Shown here one piece after another: positions 11,190 to 22,879 of a DNA stretch of 64,000 nt; within the stretch, counting starts at the first letter, position 1; each line of letters starts with the position of its first letter. Source of the DNA: Plantago major (Eukaryota; Streptophyta; Magnoliopsida; Lamiales; Plantaginaceae). The position numbers and the translations under genes are program-made. Below the pieces are notes generated by a model, which saw only the letters and a list, made by a program, of their open reading frames with translations, was not told the origin of the DNA and did not search any database. The DNA is taken from positions 25,176,765 to 25,240,764 of the forward strand of contig CM048840.1 of NCBI GenBank assembly GCA_026545765.1, in the 5' to 3' direction.

Positions 11190-12529
11190 GTGTGCAGAAT
11201 GCTTCCTGGACTAAAGCACAATGGCTATTTGATAGTGGATGCGGAAAGCACATGACAGGAGACAAAGAAAATCTGGTTGACTACAAAGCTTGCAACACGT
11301 GACCGGATATCGACGGTTGAGGAGAATTAAATCCCTCTCTGGGATTTGGCAACGTCAAATTGGGAACTTTAATAATCACTGACGTATTACATGTTAAGGA
11401 TTTGAAATACAATCTATTTAGCATGAGCCAGTTTGCAGACAAGGGTTTTACTATAAAATTCAAAGCTAAATACTGCAAACTAATTGACAATGAGTCAAAG
11501 CAGACAGTCTTAGTTGGTCGGCGAAAAGGCAGTCTTTATGTTGCCGACTGGGCATCTGCCACAACTGAAGAATGTCTCATGGTGAGTCAATCTGGTCACA
11601 CAAAAGAGCACTGGTTATGGCACAAAAGAATGAGTCACTTGAATTTCAAAACTCTAAATAGACTTTCCAAGAAAGAGTTAGTGGTTGGTCTTCCCAAAAC
11701 ATCTTTCAGAAAAGATAGTATCTGTTCTGCCTGTCAGATGGGGAAACAATCTAAGATCTCTTTCAAGTCCAAAATCAGACACTCTAGTGTTAGACCACTG
11801 CAACTTTTACATATGGATCTTTTTAAATCATCTGTAACTAGTTATGCAGGAAAGAAATATGGTCTGGTTGTTGTAGATGACTTCTCAAGATTCACTTGGG
11901 TTTTCTCAAACACAATCGATGCCGGTGGAGATACCAAACTTGCTGAAAAAGCTTGAAATCATGAAAAATGAAAAGGTATCTGCAATCAGAACATATCATG
12001 GTACTGAGTTTTTCAATCAGTACATAAAGGAGTTTTGTACCTGCAAAGGTATACAACACCAACTTTCCTTTGTAAGAACACCTCAACAAAATGGTGTTGC
12101 AGAAAGGAAAAACAGAACCCTTAAAGAAGCTGCAAGGACAATGCTAATGACATCGAGATAAGTGAAATATATTGGGTTGAAGTCGTAAACACACTGCTAC
12201 ACTCGTAATGATGCTTGATAAACAAACACCATGACAGGACCCCCTATGAAATTATGGTTGGAAGACCTCCTAATATCAAACATCTGAGAGTATTTGGTTG
12301 TAGATGTTTTGTTCTAAACAATGGGAAAGTTTTTCTGAGAACATTTCAACCAAAGGCAGATGAAGGTGTTTTTCTTGGCTATTCCACAAACAGCAAAGCT
12401 TACAGAGTTTACAACAAAAGAACAAAGAAAATTGAAGAATCAGTTCATGTTATGTTGTATTCTATGAAGGAAGTAAGAAAACACCTCCTACTGATGAACT
12501 CTGAGAAAAGTTCAAAGATCTATTTCTGA
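11190..12529 (+). pseudogene. Copia protease and integrase, broken
   Basis: The aspartic protease core WLFDSGCGKHMTG begins near 11223. The integrase zinc-binding domain follows with HKRMSHLNF and CSACQMGKQS (HHCC type, about 11620-11745). The catalytic core then has LLHMDLFKSS with the first Asp, a second site reading IRTYHGTEF where the usual Asp is Tyr, and NGVAERKNRTL with the Glu. The C-terminal part GCRCFVLNNGK to about FLGYSTNSKAYRVYNKR lies at 12290-12430. Stops at 11302, 11954 and 12161 and several frame changes break the gene. The Tyr at a catalytic position would by itself be expected to abolish strand transfer. Confidence 0.88.
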
Positions 12530-12570
12530 GGGATACTAAAGAAGAACCCTCAGAAAGGAAAAACATCGTT

Positions 12571-14545
12571 ATGGAAAGTGAGGATGACTCTGACGTAGAA
12601 AAGCTTGAAAAGCCTAGTAACAACAAGATGACTCACAGACATGATGAGGAATTTCCTATGCGTTTTCAGAAATGGAACAGGTTACTGAGAACCTTCATCA
12701 TGAAGAGGTATCTGAAAATAAGAATGCTGAAATGCATGTCTCAGATATCTCTAACACTGAAAAAGTGTCAGATATCCATGACATTTCCCATATGTCAGAT
12801 ATCTCGACATCAAAAAGTATCAAATCAAAATCTTAGTGATTCACATTCAGATCACTTGGATATTGATCCTACTAGCACTAAACCTTTGATGAAATGGATC
12901 AAAGATCATCCTACAAAGGATATAATTGGACCAATTAATCAGGGTGTTAGGACTAGGAGAGCAATAGCTGAAAATGCTGATTCTCTCTTTGGATGTTTCA
13001 TCTCGAATATTGAACCTAAAAGTATAGAAGAAGCATTAGGAGACCAAGACTGGATCTATGCAATGCAAGAAGAGTTGGATCAATTTGAGAGAAACAAAGT
13101 CTGGAAACTAGTTCCATTTATAGAAGGAATATCTGTGATTGGAACTAAGTGGGTTTTCAGAAACAAAATGAATGAAACTGGTGAAATAACCAGAAACAAA
13201 GCAAGATTGGTTGCCAAGGGATTCACTCAGACTGAAGGCTTAGATTTTGATGAGTCATATGCACCAGTTGCCAGATTGGATGCAATAAGACTCTTTCTAG
13301 CCTTTGCAGCTCATAAAAATTTCAAAGTTTATCAGATGGATGTCAAAAGCGCATTCCTAAACGGTGAACTTGCAGAAGAAGTTTATGTTGAGCAACCACC
13401 TGGCTTTGAAGTTTCCTCAGAAAGTAGAATGGTCTATAAACTACAGAAAGCTCAGATGGATCAAACAGGCTCCAAGATCATGGTATGACACTTTGGCCAA
13501 ATACCTTCTGGAAAGTGGTTTCAAGAAAGGTGAAGTTGATAAAACTTTATTTACCTTAAATCATGATGGAAAACTACTCTTAGTTCAAGTATATGTTGAT
13601 GACATCATATTTGGATCTAAGGACAAGCAACTTTGTAATGACTTTGCAAATCTCATGAAAAACAAGTTTGAGATGAGCATGATGGGAGAAATGAATTATT
13701 TCCTAGGATTGCAAGTCAAGCAACTCAATTATGGAATATTCATTAGTCAAACAAAGTATGCAAAAGACATGCTCACAAAATTCAATCTCAAGCCTTCTGA
13801 AAAGAATACTAAGATACCTATGAGCATTGGAACCAAAATGACCTATACTGAATCAGATAAGAGTGTTGAAGAACATAAGTATAGGAAATTGATAGGTTCA
13901 CTACTTTACCTCACTGCAAGTAGACCTGATATTCAATATGCCGTTGGAGTATGTGCTAGATTTCAGACAAATCCAATGCAAACACACTACAACATTGCTA
14001 TGAAAATATTAAGGTATGTGAAGGGTACAGTAGATGTAGGACTGTGGTATCCTAGAGAGAGTGAATTGAGTTTAGCTGGGTACTCAGATGCTGATTATGC
14101 TGGATCATTGCTTGATAGGAAAAGCACCTCAGGAACTTGTCAGTTTCTGGGCACTAGACTTATCTCATGGTTTAGCAAGAAGCGAAACTCAATTGCAACT
14201 TCTACCACAGAGGCTGAATATATTGCTGCTGGTTGTTGTGCAACACAAATTCTGTGGATACAACAACAACTTAAAGACTATGGACTCGATGAAAAGAAAA
14301 CTCCCATTTTCTGTGACAACACAAGTGCTATTGCGATTACACAGAATCCTAAATTTCATGCCAGAACAAAGCACATTGATGTTAGACATCACTTCATCAG
14401 AGACCATGTTGAAAAAGGCAATATAGAGATACTCAAGATTGGGACTGAAGACCAACTTGCAGATATCTTCACTAAGCCACTACAAGAAAGTAGATTCTTA
14501 GCCTTAAGACATAGTCTTGGACTAATGGAACTACCTTTGAACTGA
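12571..14545 (+). pseudogene. Copia reverse transcriptase-RNase H, one frameshift
   Basis: The best-preserved part of the element. The Copia RT core runs from WKLVPFIEG and [12 protein letters not shown] (about 13100-13175) through [18 protein letters not shown] to KLQKA, where a frameshift near 13455 moves the reading to the frame ending at 14545 ([11 protein letters not shown] onward). The catalytic YVDDIIFGS is intact, as are NYFLGLQV and GSLLYLTASRPDI. The RNase H domain has YSDADYAG, STTEAEYIA and CDNTSAI, ending in ADIFTKPL and GLMELPLN. The enzyme copies element RNA into DNA inside particles. Confidence 0.92.
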
Positions 14546-14720
14546 AAAAGAGAGAAGAGGTATCTGGAACGGGTATCCAGAAAAGAGAGAAGAGGTATCT
14601 GGAACGGGTATCCAGAAAAGAGAGAAGAGGTATCTGGAACGGGTATCCAGAAAAGAGAAAAGAGGTATCTGTAACGGGTATCCAGAAAAGAGAGAAGAGG
14701 TATCTGGAACGGGAACCCAG
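14546..14720 (+). repeat. 35-bp tandem repeat, five copies, just after pol
   Basis: Five units of 35 bp (repeating AGAGAAGAGG at 14551, 14586, 14621, 14656 and 14691, then TATCTGGAACGGGTATCCAG) begin at the RNase H stop codon. The purine-rich half resembles an internal polypurine tract. Long antisense open frames here (14389-14743) are readings of the repeat, not genes. Confidence 0.9.
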
Positions 14721-15419
14721 AAGTCAAAAAGGCTAAAGAGCAAAAAGATAGCTTAAGATCTCTGAGACGGGAACTCAGATATCTGAATCATTCTATGAAC
14801 GGGGAACACAAAAGAGAATAGTATAACTATCTGCAGTCAACTACTCTCTTGAATCTCGCACTATTTCTATTTTGATGAAAAACTTGGGAAAATCCTAAGT
14901 ATAAGACAAAATCAGATGCGAACAGTGTCCTTGCTCCAACAGAATTGTGATTTAGATAGCTATTAGCCAAAATTCATTAAATGGGCACAATTACATTTGT
15001 TGATTGTAATCACTGCTGGAGAAGCAATGGTGACCCTTGATGAATTCAAGCGCTTGATCTGAACGGCAGAAATTAATTCACAGTAAATAGTGGACTGTTG
15101 ACATTCAGACATGGCCCACTAAGCATTTAATGCCGAACTAGCTTTTGGCTTTGCTTGCAAATCACAGATACGTATACACAAAATCAATTTGTATGTATTT
15201 GTCTGTTGAGATTCACTTGCTATATATATAGGATTTTGGCAAATGAAATCACTTTTGCCTAATTCGAAATTTCAACTTGCATCAAGACAGCAAAAACCTT
15301 CTCCTAATCCTCTGCAATTTCTCTAAAATCTCTGCATTCCTTGATTAAGTTTTTATGAAAAGAATCACTCAATCGAATCTTTTTCAAACACAAGCTTCAA
15401 ATCCTTACTATATAAAGAG
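14721..15419 (+). other. Spacer between pol and the third coding region
   Basis: No coding domain is recognised. A TATATATATAGG near 15222 and the A/C-rich stretch that follows could be promoter and leader for the downstream ORF; this is inference only. Confidence 0.4.
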
Positions 15420-16267
15420 ATGGCCTCCAAGAACACTTCAACACAGAAATCCCAATCCTCCACTGGTACTGCTGAAAAGCAAGCACCAGAGTTGGTTATT
15501 GTTAACAATCGACTGGTAGGAGCTTTCAATCCTGACCATTGGACTTCAAGTCACAGAATGATTTGGGGTGGTGCCATGGTTGAGGAATACCTCACGGCTG
15601 CAATAGAGAACCAAGCCGACAGAAAGCTAATTCTTGACATGCTTGAAAAGGCACAAATCAAGGGCTTTGTATCTGCTCGCCCTAGTGGAATTTCATCACT
15701 AGATGTGTTGGAATTTTACAACAACTCCAGGATTATTTCCTGTGTATCTGAAGGCACTTAAATAGTGTCTATCAAAACCTCAGTCCAAGGAAAGGAAATC
15801 CTTCTGGACTTAACAACTTTCTGTAAGTTGTTTGAGGTTCAAAATCTTGGAAAGGATTTTGAAATAAACACCAAGGATGAGGAACTCCTTGAAGGTGTTA
15901 AAGAACTTACTGATGATGTGTGATCTTGAGAAATCGATACACCCACCGAGTTCAAACTTGTGACATCCCAACCGGACATTTGTTGGTTCATGGGATGTAC
16001 CGCTTGCATTCTTCAGATGCTTTGATGGTCTACAAGGAGGTCTTGACGGATAAGCCAAGAACGATGGATCATGTTGTTCTTGAATCAACAAGACAAAAGG
16101 TGGAAAACCCTTCCAACGGGAAAGTACGCCTTCATGAAATTTGTGAAGAAGATTCAAGGCTTGAGCCTAAGATTGTTAAAGGACTAAATGAGCCAAAGGC
16201 CACGATGAGGATATGGTCCAAGATATGCTACTTGGAAAAGCTTGGCATTGAGCTCAGAGACAATTGA
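15420..16267 (+). pseudogene. SIRE third ORF (env-like position), N-terminal part
   Basis: The frame from MASKNTSTQKSQSSTGTAEK has 113 codons to a TAA at 15759. It then continues in the same frame for about 55 more codons (KEILLDLTTFCKLFEVQNLG) to a TGA near 15920, so one stop splits an originally longer protein. A second block (15920-16267) is in another frame and includes LVHGMYRLHSSDALMVYKEV. SIRE-lineage elements carry an extra ORF after pol, sometimes called env-like. I see no signal peptide or clear membrane span here, so an envelope role is not supported by this copy. Confidence 0.65.
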
Positions 16268-16799
16268 AATAGCCAACAAGAATTACTCTACAAGTATGAG
16301 TATACAAATCGAAAAAGGTTATTGGGTCTCGTAAAGGTCCTAAGAAGAGAAAATCAAAAGATATCTCAAGAAAAGGTTATGACCAAGAAGCCTGTAACTT
16401 CAAGAAAGAAGTCTGGCAAATCGGAAGACACACCCAAAGAGGTTGTCAATTCTACAAACATGGCAGATGAACTCATTAATCTTTGCCAAAGAGTTATCAC
16501 CAATGAACAAGTAGACTCAAGAAGAGAAAGTGCTTTCGAAATGTTGCGACTAATGCGAAAGCCTTGTTGATGAACTCATGAATGCTTGCCAAAAGTGGTG
16601 AAAACACGCCCCATCTGCGAAACTGCAAGAATAATGGACCAATCGCCCAATCTTGATGAGAGCTCGACGATGAAGATGATGAACTAGTCATCTCAAGTCC
16701 TAGAAAAATCAAAGAGGGCCAAAGTTCTTGAACAAGTAATCGGTGATAAGGTATCGAAGAAAAACCTACACCACAAAGTTCTTGAACCTATAGCAAAGG
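16268..16799 (+). pseudogene. Third coding region, fragmented Lys-rich part
   Basis: A basic frame at 16322-16570 (KKPVTSRKKSGKSEDTPKEV, then INLCQRVITNEQVDSRRES) and out-of-frame pieces after it. It connects the N-terminal block to the intron-bearing acidic block. No known domain is recognised. Confidence 0.45.
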
Positions 16800-18052
16800 T
16801 TGTTGGTGCAAACACATCATCGGAATGACTCTCTGCACAACTTCACAAAGCTCGATGAGTGGTATCTTAGTATTGGCGTCTTTGGAAATGCCACATCTAA
16901 GAACTGGAAGAACATTCGATCGATCAATCTTCCGCCTGCACAACCACAACAACCACAAACACAACAGCCACAAGTGGTTGATGAAATGGTAAATGAACTC
17001 CATTTTGAAATACCAGCAATACAGTATGCTGAAGAAAATCCTGTAATTGAGCAGGTTCCCCAACTCAATGAGAGGGATCAAACTGAGACATCTACTCAGA
17101 ATGATTAACTAGGGGAGGCAACTGAGTTGCATACTCGGAAGGTGTGAAGTACCGAAACTTCAAACAAAGAAACTGAACTGGGACAAGACGACCAATGTAT
17201 AGAAAGGTCACAAGTTCCAGAGACCAATCAGCCTGAAACTGCTCGGGTAAATGACTGGTTTAACTCTTACCTTGTGAAAAATTTTATACTTATAAATCTT
17301 GTTACCTTATAAGAATCTCTTTGTTACAGGCTGAGTTAGAAACGGAAAGACAAGAGGAAGCTGAAAAGCTTACCTCAGATACTGAAAAAGAGGTTCTCTC
17401 AACCTCAACTCTTGAGAAATCTGAGCCTGTGCCACAGGTAAATGATTCTTAAAGAGAACTAACTTTTCAGTAAAAATGTTTGTATGATCATTAATGATAA
17501 ATGTTTCTAACAGGCTCCAACTGAGATGGAATAAGATAAGGCAGAAATGCCAGAGACAAACCCAGAAACCAACAAGGTTTCTGAAGCACACATCACTGAG
17601 CTTTCAAACTTGAAGGTATATGAAAATCAGTGATAAGTACTCTTCAGCCTGGGTTATCTTAAAACTTCTTCTAAATTATTCAATACTATCTACTTACAGG
17701 CTCAATCAGAAGTAGAAGTGCAGGGGGACAAAGTTGCGACATCCCCTGCACCTATGGAAATTGATGAGGCATCAAGGGCTTCATCACAAGAAAAGATTCC
17801 AGAGACTGCACAAGTCTCTGAGAGACAAGTATCTGAGCCTCCCATGGAGGTAATTGACCTCTCAGATATCTGACTTGTCACTTAAATTTCTTCTTGATAA
17901 AAATTCCTAAGTATTGTGATAATGTTAATTCTCAGGTTCAAGAAAGAAAGATTGATGAGGACCAGACTTCCAAGTCTCCACCTCACCACAAGATATCTGA
18001 GACACCAATTGTCCCAGTAGAACAAGTATCTGAGCCTGATGTTCATACTCAG
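16800..18052 (+). pseudogene. Third coding region: acidic repeats in phase-0 exon-like units
   Basis: The reading from about 16860 to 17246 is a Gln/Pro/Glu-rich frame with stops (PPAQPQQPQTQQPQ near 16930). After it, four GT...AG intron-like segments occur at 17247-17329, 17438-17513, 17616-17699 and 17850-17935. They separate exon-like blocks of 36, 34, 50 and 39 whole codons (17330-17437, 17514-17615, 17700-17849, 17936-18052). Every block starts and ends on a codon boundary and reads as Glu/Ser/Pro-rich protein with recurring VSEP motifs. One block contains an internal TAA (17532-17534). The introns hold stop codons, so splicing would be needed. A fifth donor-like GTAACT follows at 18053, but no good acceptor was found. 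Confidence 0.65.
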
Positions 18053-19753
18053 GTAACTCAGAAACTAAAACTACACTTATACTCAGATATCTGAGCCATG
18101 AACATCTAGCGGTTTCTCACTTAAAAAGAAAGTTGATTGCTCCTACAATCTTCAACAAACTGCCAAACGTCCACTCTCAAGAGTACATGAGCAGGTACCA
18201 AGTACTAGCTACTCTGAATAAGGAGATGTCTTCACAAAACAAGGAAGTAATTGCCTCCCCTCGAATGAGAAAATTCATGAGCTCAAGACTCGAGAGAACA
18301 ACTAGCATGATCATTGCTCGTAAAGATCTGGGAATGACAAGGACGATGATGTGTCTTTAGTGAAAAAGCTTTTCAAGAGGCAAGTTACATCTTTGGAAAA
18401 GCAGATGCCATCCTAGGCCCATAAGCGAGCTCACCGATAAGGACAATGGACTTATCAAACAAAATCAGAGCTCAAAGCCAACTTCGAAGTTGATCACCGC
18501 CACAACTATTTACAAGGGCATTTTGACTCTCTCTGATTCCTTTATGAGACCGAGTACCCAACAATGACTAAGGGGAAAGAAAGTACAAATCTGGACCTCA
18601 AAGTCGGGGAATGGGAAGAAGGAGATGAAAACAAGAAGAAATGAGTCAGGTGCTCAGAAAGGAAGAAGAAAAACTTCCCAGCCACCACTCAGAATCTATG
18701 AATCCTTCTCAAGCCAAGCTGCTTCCCAGAGACCTACTGAAGGAACCAAAATGGTAACAAGGGCCATGGCACAGAAACCTCCAAGGAGTACCAAGGCTCC
18801 AAGGAGAAGACAAGTTAGAGGGATTGATGAATCCTCTGAAGAAGAAGAAGAAGGTCAAATCAAGTCAAAGGGCAATGAAGAAGGCTGAAAAGATCTCACA
18901 AGAATTGATCTTGATGAAGATGATGAAGAAACTGATGAAGATGAAGCTCCTCTTCACAGAAAAAGGAAACTTGAAAGCCTAACTGAGCCCATAGCTGCAA
19001 AGCCACTAGCAGCTAAAACACCCTCTGGAAATACCAAGTCTATCCAGGGTGGTAGTTCTTCAAGCAACAACCCCAAAGAGAATTCAAGATGTAAAAGGAA
19101 CAGATCGAGAGTCGAACAAAGACAATGTCAACTTCCACTCGTGCCGAAGAAGCCAAATTGAGTATGTGAAGTATGACAATGATTCCTCTCATCTCTGGTG
19201 CATCAATCAGAAAAATGGCTATTGGATTCTGGAACTTAAGCATCTATTGGTAAATTCAAGATTTCCAGAACCAATCCTCAAACAGCTTATGGCATGGAGA
19301 AAGAATAAACCTACCTTGATCAACACCAATCACATCAAAGCATGGTTGGATTTTGAAGTTGTCAAGAGAACTCAAGCTGAAGAAGGACCTCTCGATGATT
19401 GTCCATATGGAAAGCCGGATGATGTGCACAAAATTCGAATATCACAGAACAGCACAAGACCAAGACTTGTCAGGAACCACATGAGTCGTTCTATCCGGAT
19501 GTAAGATCAATACAGGGTGACATCGATATCCAAGATTATCTATGGATACTTCAAGCTTTCAGATATCAGAATAGAGCATGCCTGGAAGTGGGGAAAGTAC
19601 TTATGGGTCAAGCATTTTGCCAAGAAAAATCCTACCAAAACCTACAAAGAAGTCTGTGGATTTGCCAGAGACACAGAGATGCTTGTCAGAACTCTTCTCT
19701 ATGATTATTCTGATGACATCAAAAGGTTTGGAGATAGGAAATTTGCAGACTGA
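18053..19753 (+). pseudogene. Third coding region, C-terminal part
   Basis: Broken frames continue. There is a Ser/Met-rich piece (18133-18360), a basic-then-acidic piece at 18625-18888 (KTRRNESGAQKGRRKTSQPP, AQKPPRSTKAPRRR, ESSEEEEEGQ) resembling a nuclear-localisation-like stretch, and a Trp/Lys-rich domain at about 19140-19750 with SHLWCINQKNGYWILELKHL, AWRKNKPTLINTNHIKAW, EHAWKWGKYLWVKHFAK and DTEMLVRTLLYDYSDDIKRF, ending at a TGA at 19751. I do not recognise the C-terminal domain. Confidence 0.5.
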
Positions 19754-20133
19754 TCCATAGAAATTTTGTTGAAGACTTGAAGATTGAAGACTTGAAGACT
19801 TGAAGACTAGTTCTTTAGGATGTTTACTTGGAGCTTGGTAACTCCTGTTGTCCTAATTTACTATGTAGTTTTTGTTTTTTTTGCTGACTGAGCTCAACTG
19901 TATTCTGTATTAAAGTTATCTGTAATCCTTAGTTGCGACTTATCTGAAGAACTTACTCTCAGATAGTATTTTATAAAAGATAACTTGTCAGCAAAGATCA
20001 CACCTTGTGATTTGGTTGATGTCTACTTTCTGCACTTAATTATATGATTTGAAAGATCTCAAGAAATGATTAAGTGGTGGATTGTTTCCTCATCCAGATT
20101 TGTAATAGGGAAGATAGTCATCGTTGACTGATC
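19754..20133 (+). other. 3' untranslated part of the SIRE-like element
   Basis: Non-coding sequence between the last frame and the polypurine tract, with a short GAAGACTTGAAGA repeat at about 19771-19808. Confidence 0.5.
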
Positions 20134-20148
20134 AAAATGGGGGAAATT
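20134..20148 (+). other. Polypurine tract
   Basis: AAAATGGGGGAAATT lies directly before the 3' LTR and would prime plus-strand DNA synthesis. Confidence 0.85.
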
Positions 20149-21808
20149 TGTTAGATATTTTGTTAGAATATCTGTTTAGATTTTGTTCAGCAACATGATG
20201 ACTTATCTTAGTCTCAGAAAGGTGATTAGTACTCTTGGTTCACTTGAACATTGTAAAAGAGGAAACCCACTTAGTATGATAGTCTAGCTAATCTTGTATA
20301 GGATGTTAGGTCTCAAAATGTAATTTTTATTTTATGAAGAGAAGACCAAGAAGAAGACATCCAAGCAGAAAGCTCAACCAGAATTGAAGATTTGAAGAAA
20401 ATCGCAAGATTATCAATTATTCAGATATCTTAGCGAGATATCTTGTAGGAACGAGCTTCAAACAAACTGTGTCACAAGAGATATCTGAGAAATGAGATGC
20501 ATATCTGAAAACAAGGAAAGTGTCCACAGATATCTATTCTCAGACACCTTGAGCATTAACCACGTTTCTGAAAGAGAAACATATATTGCAAACAGAGTTG
20601 TTTCAATCAATACAAGTGGTATCTGAAGAATGAAGATAAGGACGTGCAAAGAATCAGACAACAAGTCTAGTCTCTGATACAAAGCATAGTTCCGTTGACA
20701 CTACAGACAAAATTATAGTACAATGCATTTAATGCACGACAGAGATGTCTCGAGTAAAAGCGGCAACTTCGAGAAGAAGACAAAATCACAAGATTATACA
20801 GATATCGATAGTTTGAATTTGAGCCTAACGGATACTATTCAAACGGCACTCAAATTCATCTATAAATATCAACACTTAGACAGCTTGAGAGACACACTGA
20901 ACACGACACACATTGCATACGCTGAAACATAGAACTCTGAACATTCTACTCTCTCATTGCAACTTACTTATTATCAAAGCTTTACATGCGACTAAAGCTT
21001 GTGATCTTGAGTAAACACCAAGTTCTAAGTGTCCCGATCCTAAACAAGCAAAGCTATCTCGTGAAGGAGTTGAATCAAAAGATCAACTATCCGAGATTCA
21101 TTCTCTTGAGCAGATATCATGAGACTGGGTCAAGAAATCGAACTAGATACCATACGCTGTAAAGTGTATTAAGTAACTTAGTTCACAGAGCTATCTGAAT
21201 AACTGAAAAGTTATTAAGACGCTCATCTGACAACTCAAATCGAAACCAACACCGAAATCGGCGTGGAGTAAAGGAAGTACTTAGTTTAAAAAATCAGGGA
21301 ATAACTCCAAGGTTACCGGAGTATAGGAAGTACTTGATTTGGGAAACTAAGGAATAACTCCAAAGTTTTTGAGTATAGGAAGTACTTAGCTTGGGAAGCT
21401 AGGGAACAACTCAAAGGTTTCTGAGTATAGGAAGTACTTGGCTGAAGAAGCTAGGGAACCAATTGTTCAGAATCTTAGAATAGGATTTTTGTAAGGTTAT
21501 CTCAATTATCTGTTCTAGTGAATTCTAGGTCTCTGATAGACCGAAGTGGATTAGTTGGAGGATTACGCCACCTCCAGATACCACTATACTTGCTGTGTCT
21601 TTTACATTTCTGTATTTATACTTCAGCAACACACACACACTTATTAACTGTTTCTACACTTATCTTTATTAAGTCTTCCGCACTCTGATTCTAAGTATCA
21701 GATATCCATCCAGATATCTGAGAAATATTTGTTATCGACAAAAGTTTTAAACGACTATTCACCCCCCCCCCCCCCTACTCTTTTACTTTGCCGTTATCTG
21801 GACCAACA
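20149..21808 (+). repeat. 3' LTR of the SIRE-like element
   Basis: 1,660 bp, TG...CA, with TATAAATA at 20861-20868 and a long C-run near 21764. It lacks about 30 bp at the end of the tandem array compared with the other two LTRs. The flanking GATTG follows directly. Confidence 0.92.
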
Positions 21809-22487
21809 GATTGATCACAATTGAATTCAAAATCAAGCCTGGAGGAAATATAAAACTTCATTGAAGAGACATCTACAACAATCCTGCCTTGCATTTCAAC
21901 AATGAATTATTCAAAATTGTCCAGCTTTAGGCCTGCCAATTTATGTTCAAACTTCAAAACAAAACATCAACCAACAGATCGAGTAAAATGTCCATAAACA
22001 GTTATGATATACATTAACCTCTTCCGTCCTGATTTGACATCATTGATGATGTTGTCAACTTCTCATGTTGGTGAAGAAAATATACATTTAAAATTAATCC
22101 AGTGCACCAGTAAAGTCAATCAGGGAGCATTTTACCATATTCGTAAAAAATTGAGGGAAGTTTTCCAGACCTCCTAACAAAATCAAACCAAAGCCTGTAC
22201 ACACCGTATGTATTCATATTTTTCTGTATCATTCACCAATTCTCAAGATTAATTGATAAGAAGGAAATGAAAGAATTAATTACGCATAATCTTTTGATCA
22301 ATTTTTACTATATTATATCACAATTTACTAATTTTAGAGTAAAGTTTATCTCTCCTATCATGCGGAAAAGAAGGTAGAGAAATTGGCATCCAACTGATCA
22401 TATTACACGTGTCATCAATCCGACGGTGCCACGGATGATGTCGCACAATAACGTCGTAGAGGATCGCAAGTGGAGTTGTTGATACTT
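21809..22487. mobile_element. Right arm of the TIR element split by the SIRE element
   Basis: Starts with the duplicated GATTG. 22237-22487 is the inverted counterpart of 6514-6765. The interior 21814-22236 shows no coding domain. Confidence 0.55.
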
Positions 22488-22874
22488 ATAATCAGAGATC
22501 GGAGAGTGGATGATATATAAGTGCGGTGCTTCAACTCTAGAATTGAATTATAACGAAGCACAAGGGTTGCTGATACTTTCTCCATTCTTAGAATTCAATT
22601 TAGGCAGAAGCTAATAGTTTGTTTTCTTAGACTTTGAAAAAAAACATGATAGTATAATATTTGGGAAACAAAACACAGGCACCACGACCTCGTATAAGCG
22701 TGGTGCTTCAACTCTAGTGATATAGATAGATTCCACAACTGGAGTGCGAGACCCAATCGAGTTGGAGCCTGCTTGTCCCCCGGAATAAGTTTCGTGACTG
22801 GGTTTGATAGGATTTTACTATTAGAATCTACATCTACCATAAGTGGTTCTGTATTTAACTTGGTGGTTGCTAAA
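22488..22874. other. Unassigned, with a short internal duplication
   Basis: GGTGCTTCAACTCTAG occurs at about 22528 and 22700. An ACGAAGCACAAG block at about 22553 also occurs at about 6504. A minus-strand frame (22595-22840) would continue across the Athila insertion site into the 33.6 kb flank, but no family is recognised. Confidence 0.3.
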
Positions 22875-22879
22875 GCGGG

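Larger units (their letters stand above)
6934..21808 (+). mobile_element. SIRE/Maximus-like Copia LTR retrotransposon, full length, defective
   Basis: A 14,875-bp element with LTRs at 6934-8600 and 20149-21808, both starting TGTTAG and ending CCAACA. It is flanked by a perfect 5-bp duplication, GATTG (6929-6933 and 21809-21813). It has an initiator-Met PBS, a polypurine tract, and the domain order GAG, protease, integrase, RT, RNase H that defines Copia. The large gag with a coiled coil and a long extra coding region after pol fit the SIRE/Maximus lineage. Numerous stops and frameshifts make this copy inactive by itself. A solo LTR of the same family sits at 28455-30143. Confidence 0.92.

Noticed and set aside
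14088-14455. Alternative and antisense frames within RNase H
   Set aside because: Shadows of the Copia RNase H reading, which has clear motifs.
14389-14743. Antisense open frames of 70-112 codons with repeated YLFSLF and GYP motifs
   Set aside because: They are readings of the 35-bp tandem repeat on the opposite strand of the Copia element.
15420-19753. A retroviral-type envelope gene
   Set aside because: The position is right, but no signal peptide, membrane span or cleavage-site pattern is visible in this copy, so only 'third coding region' is supported.
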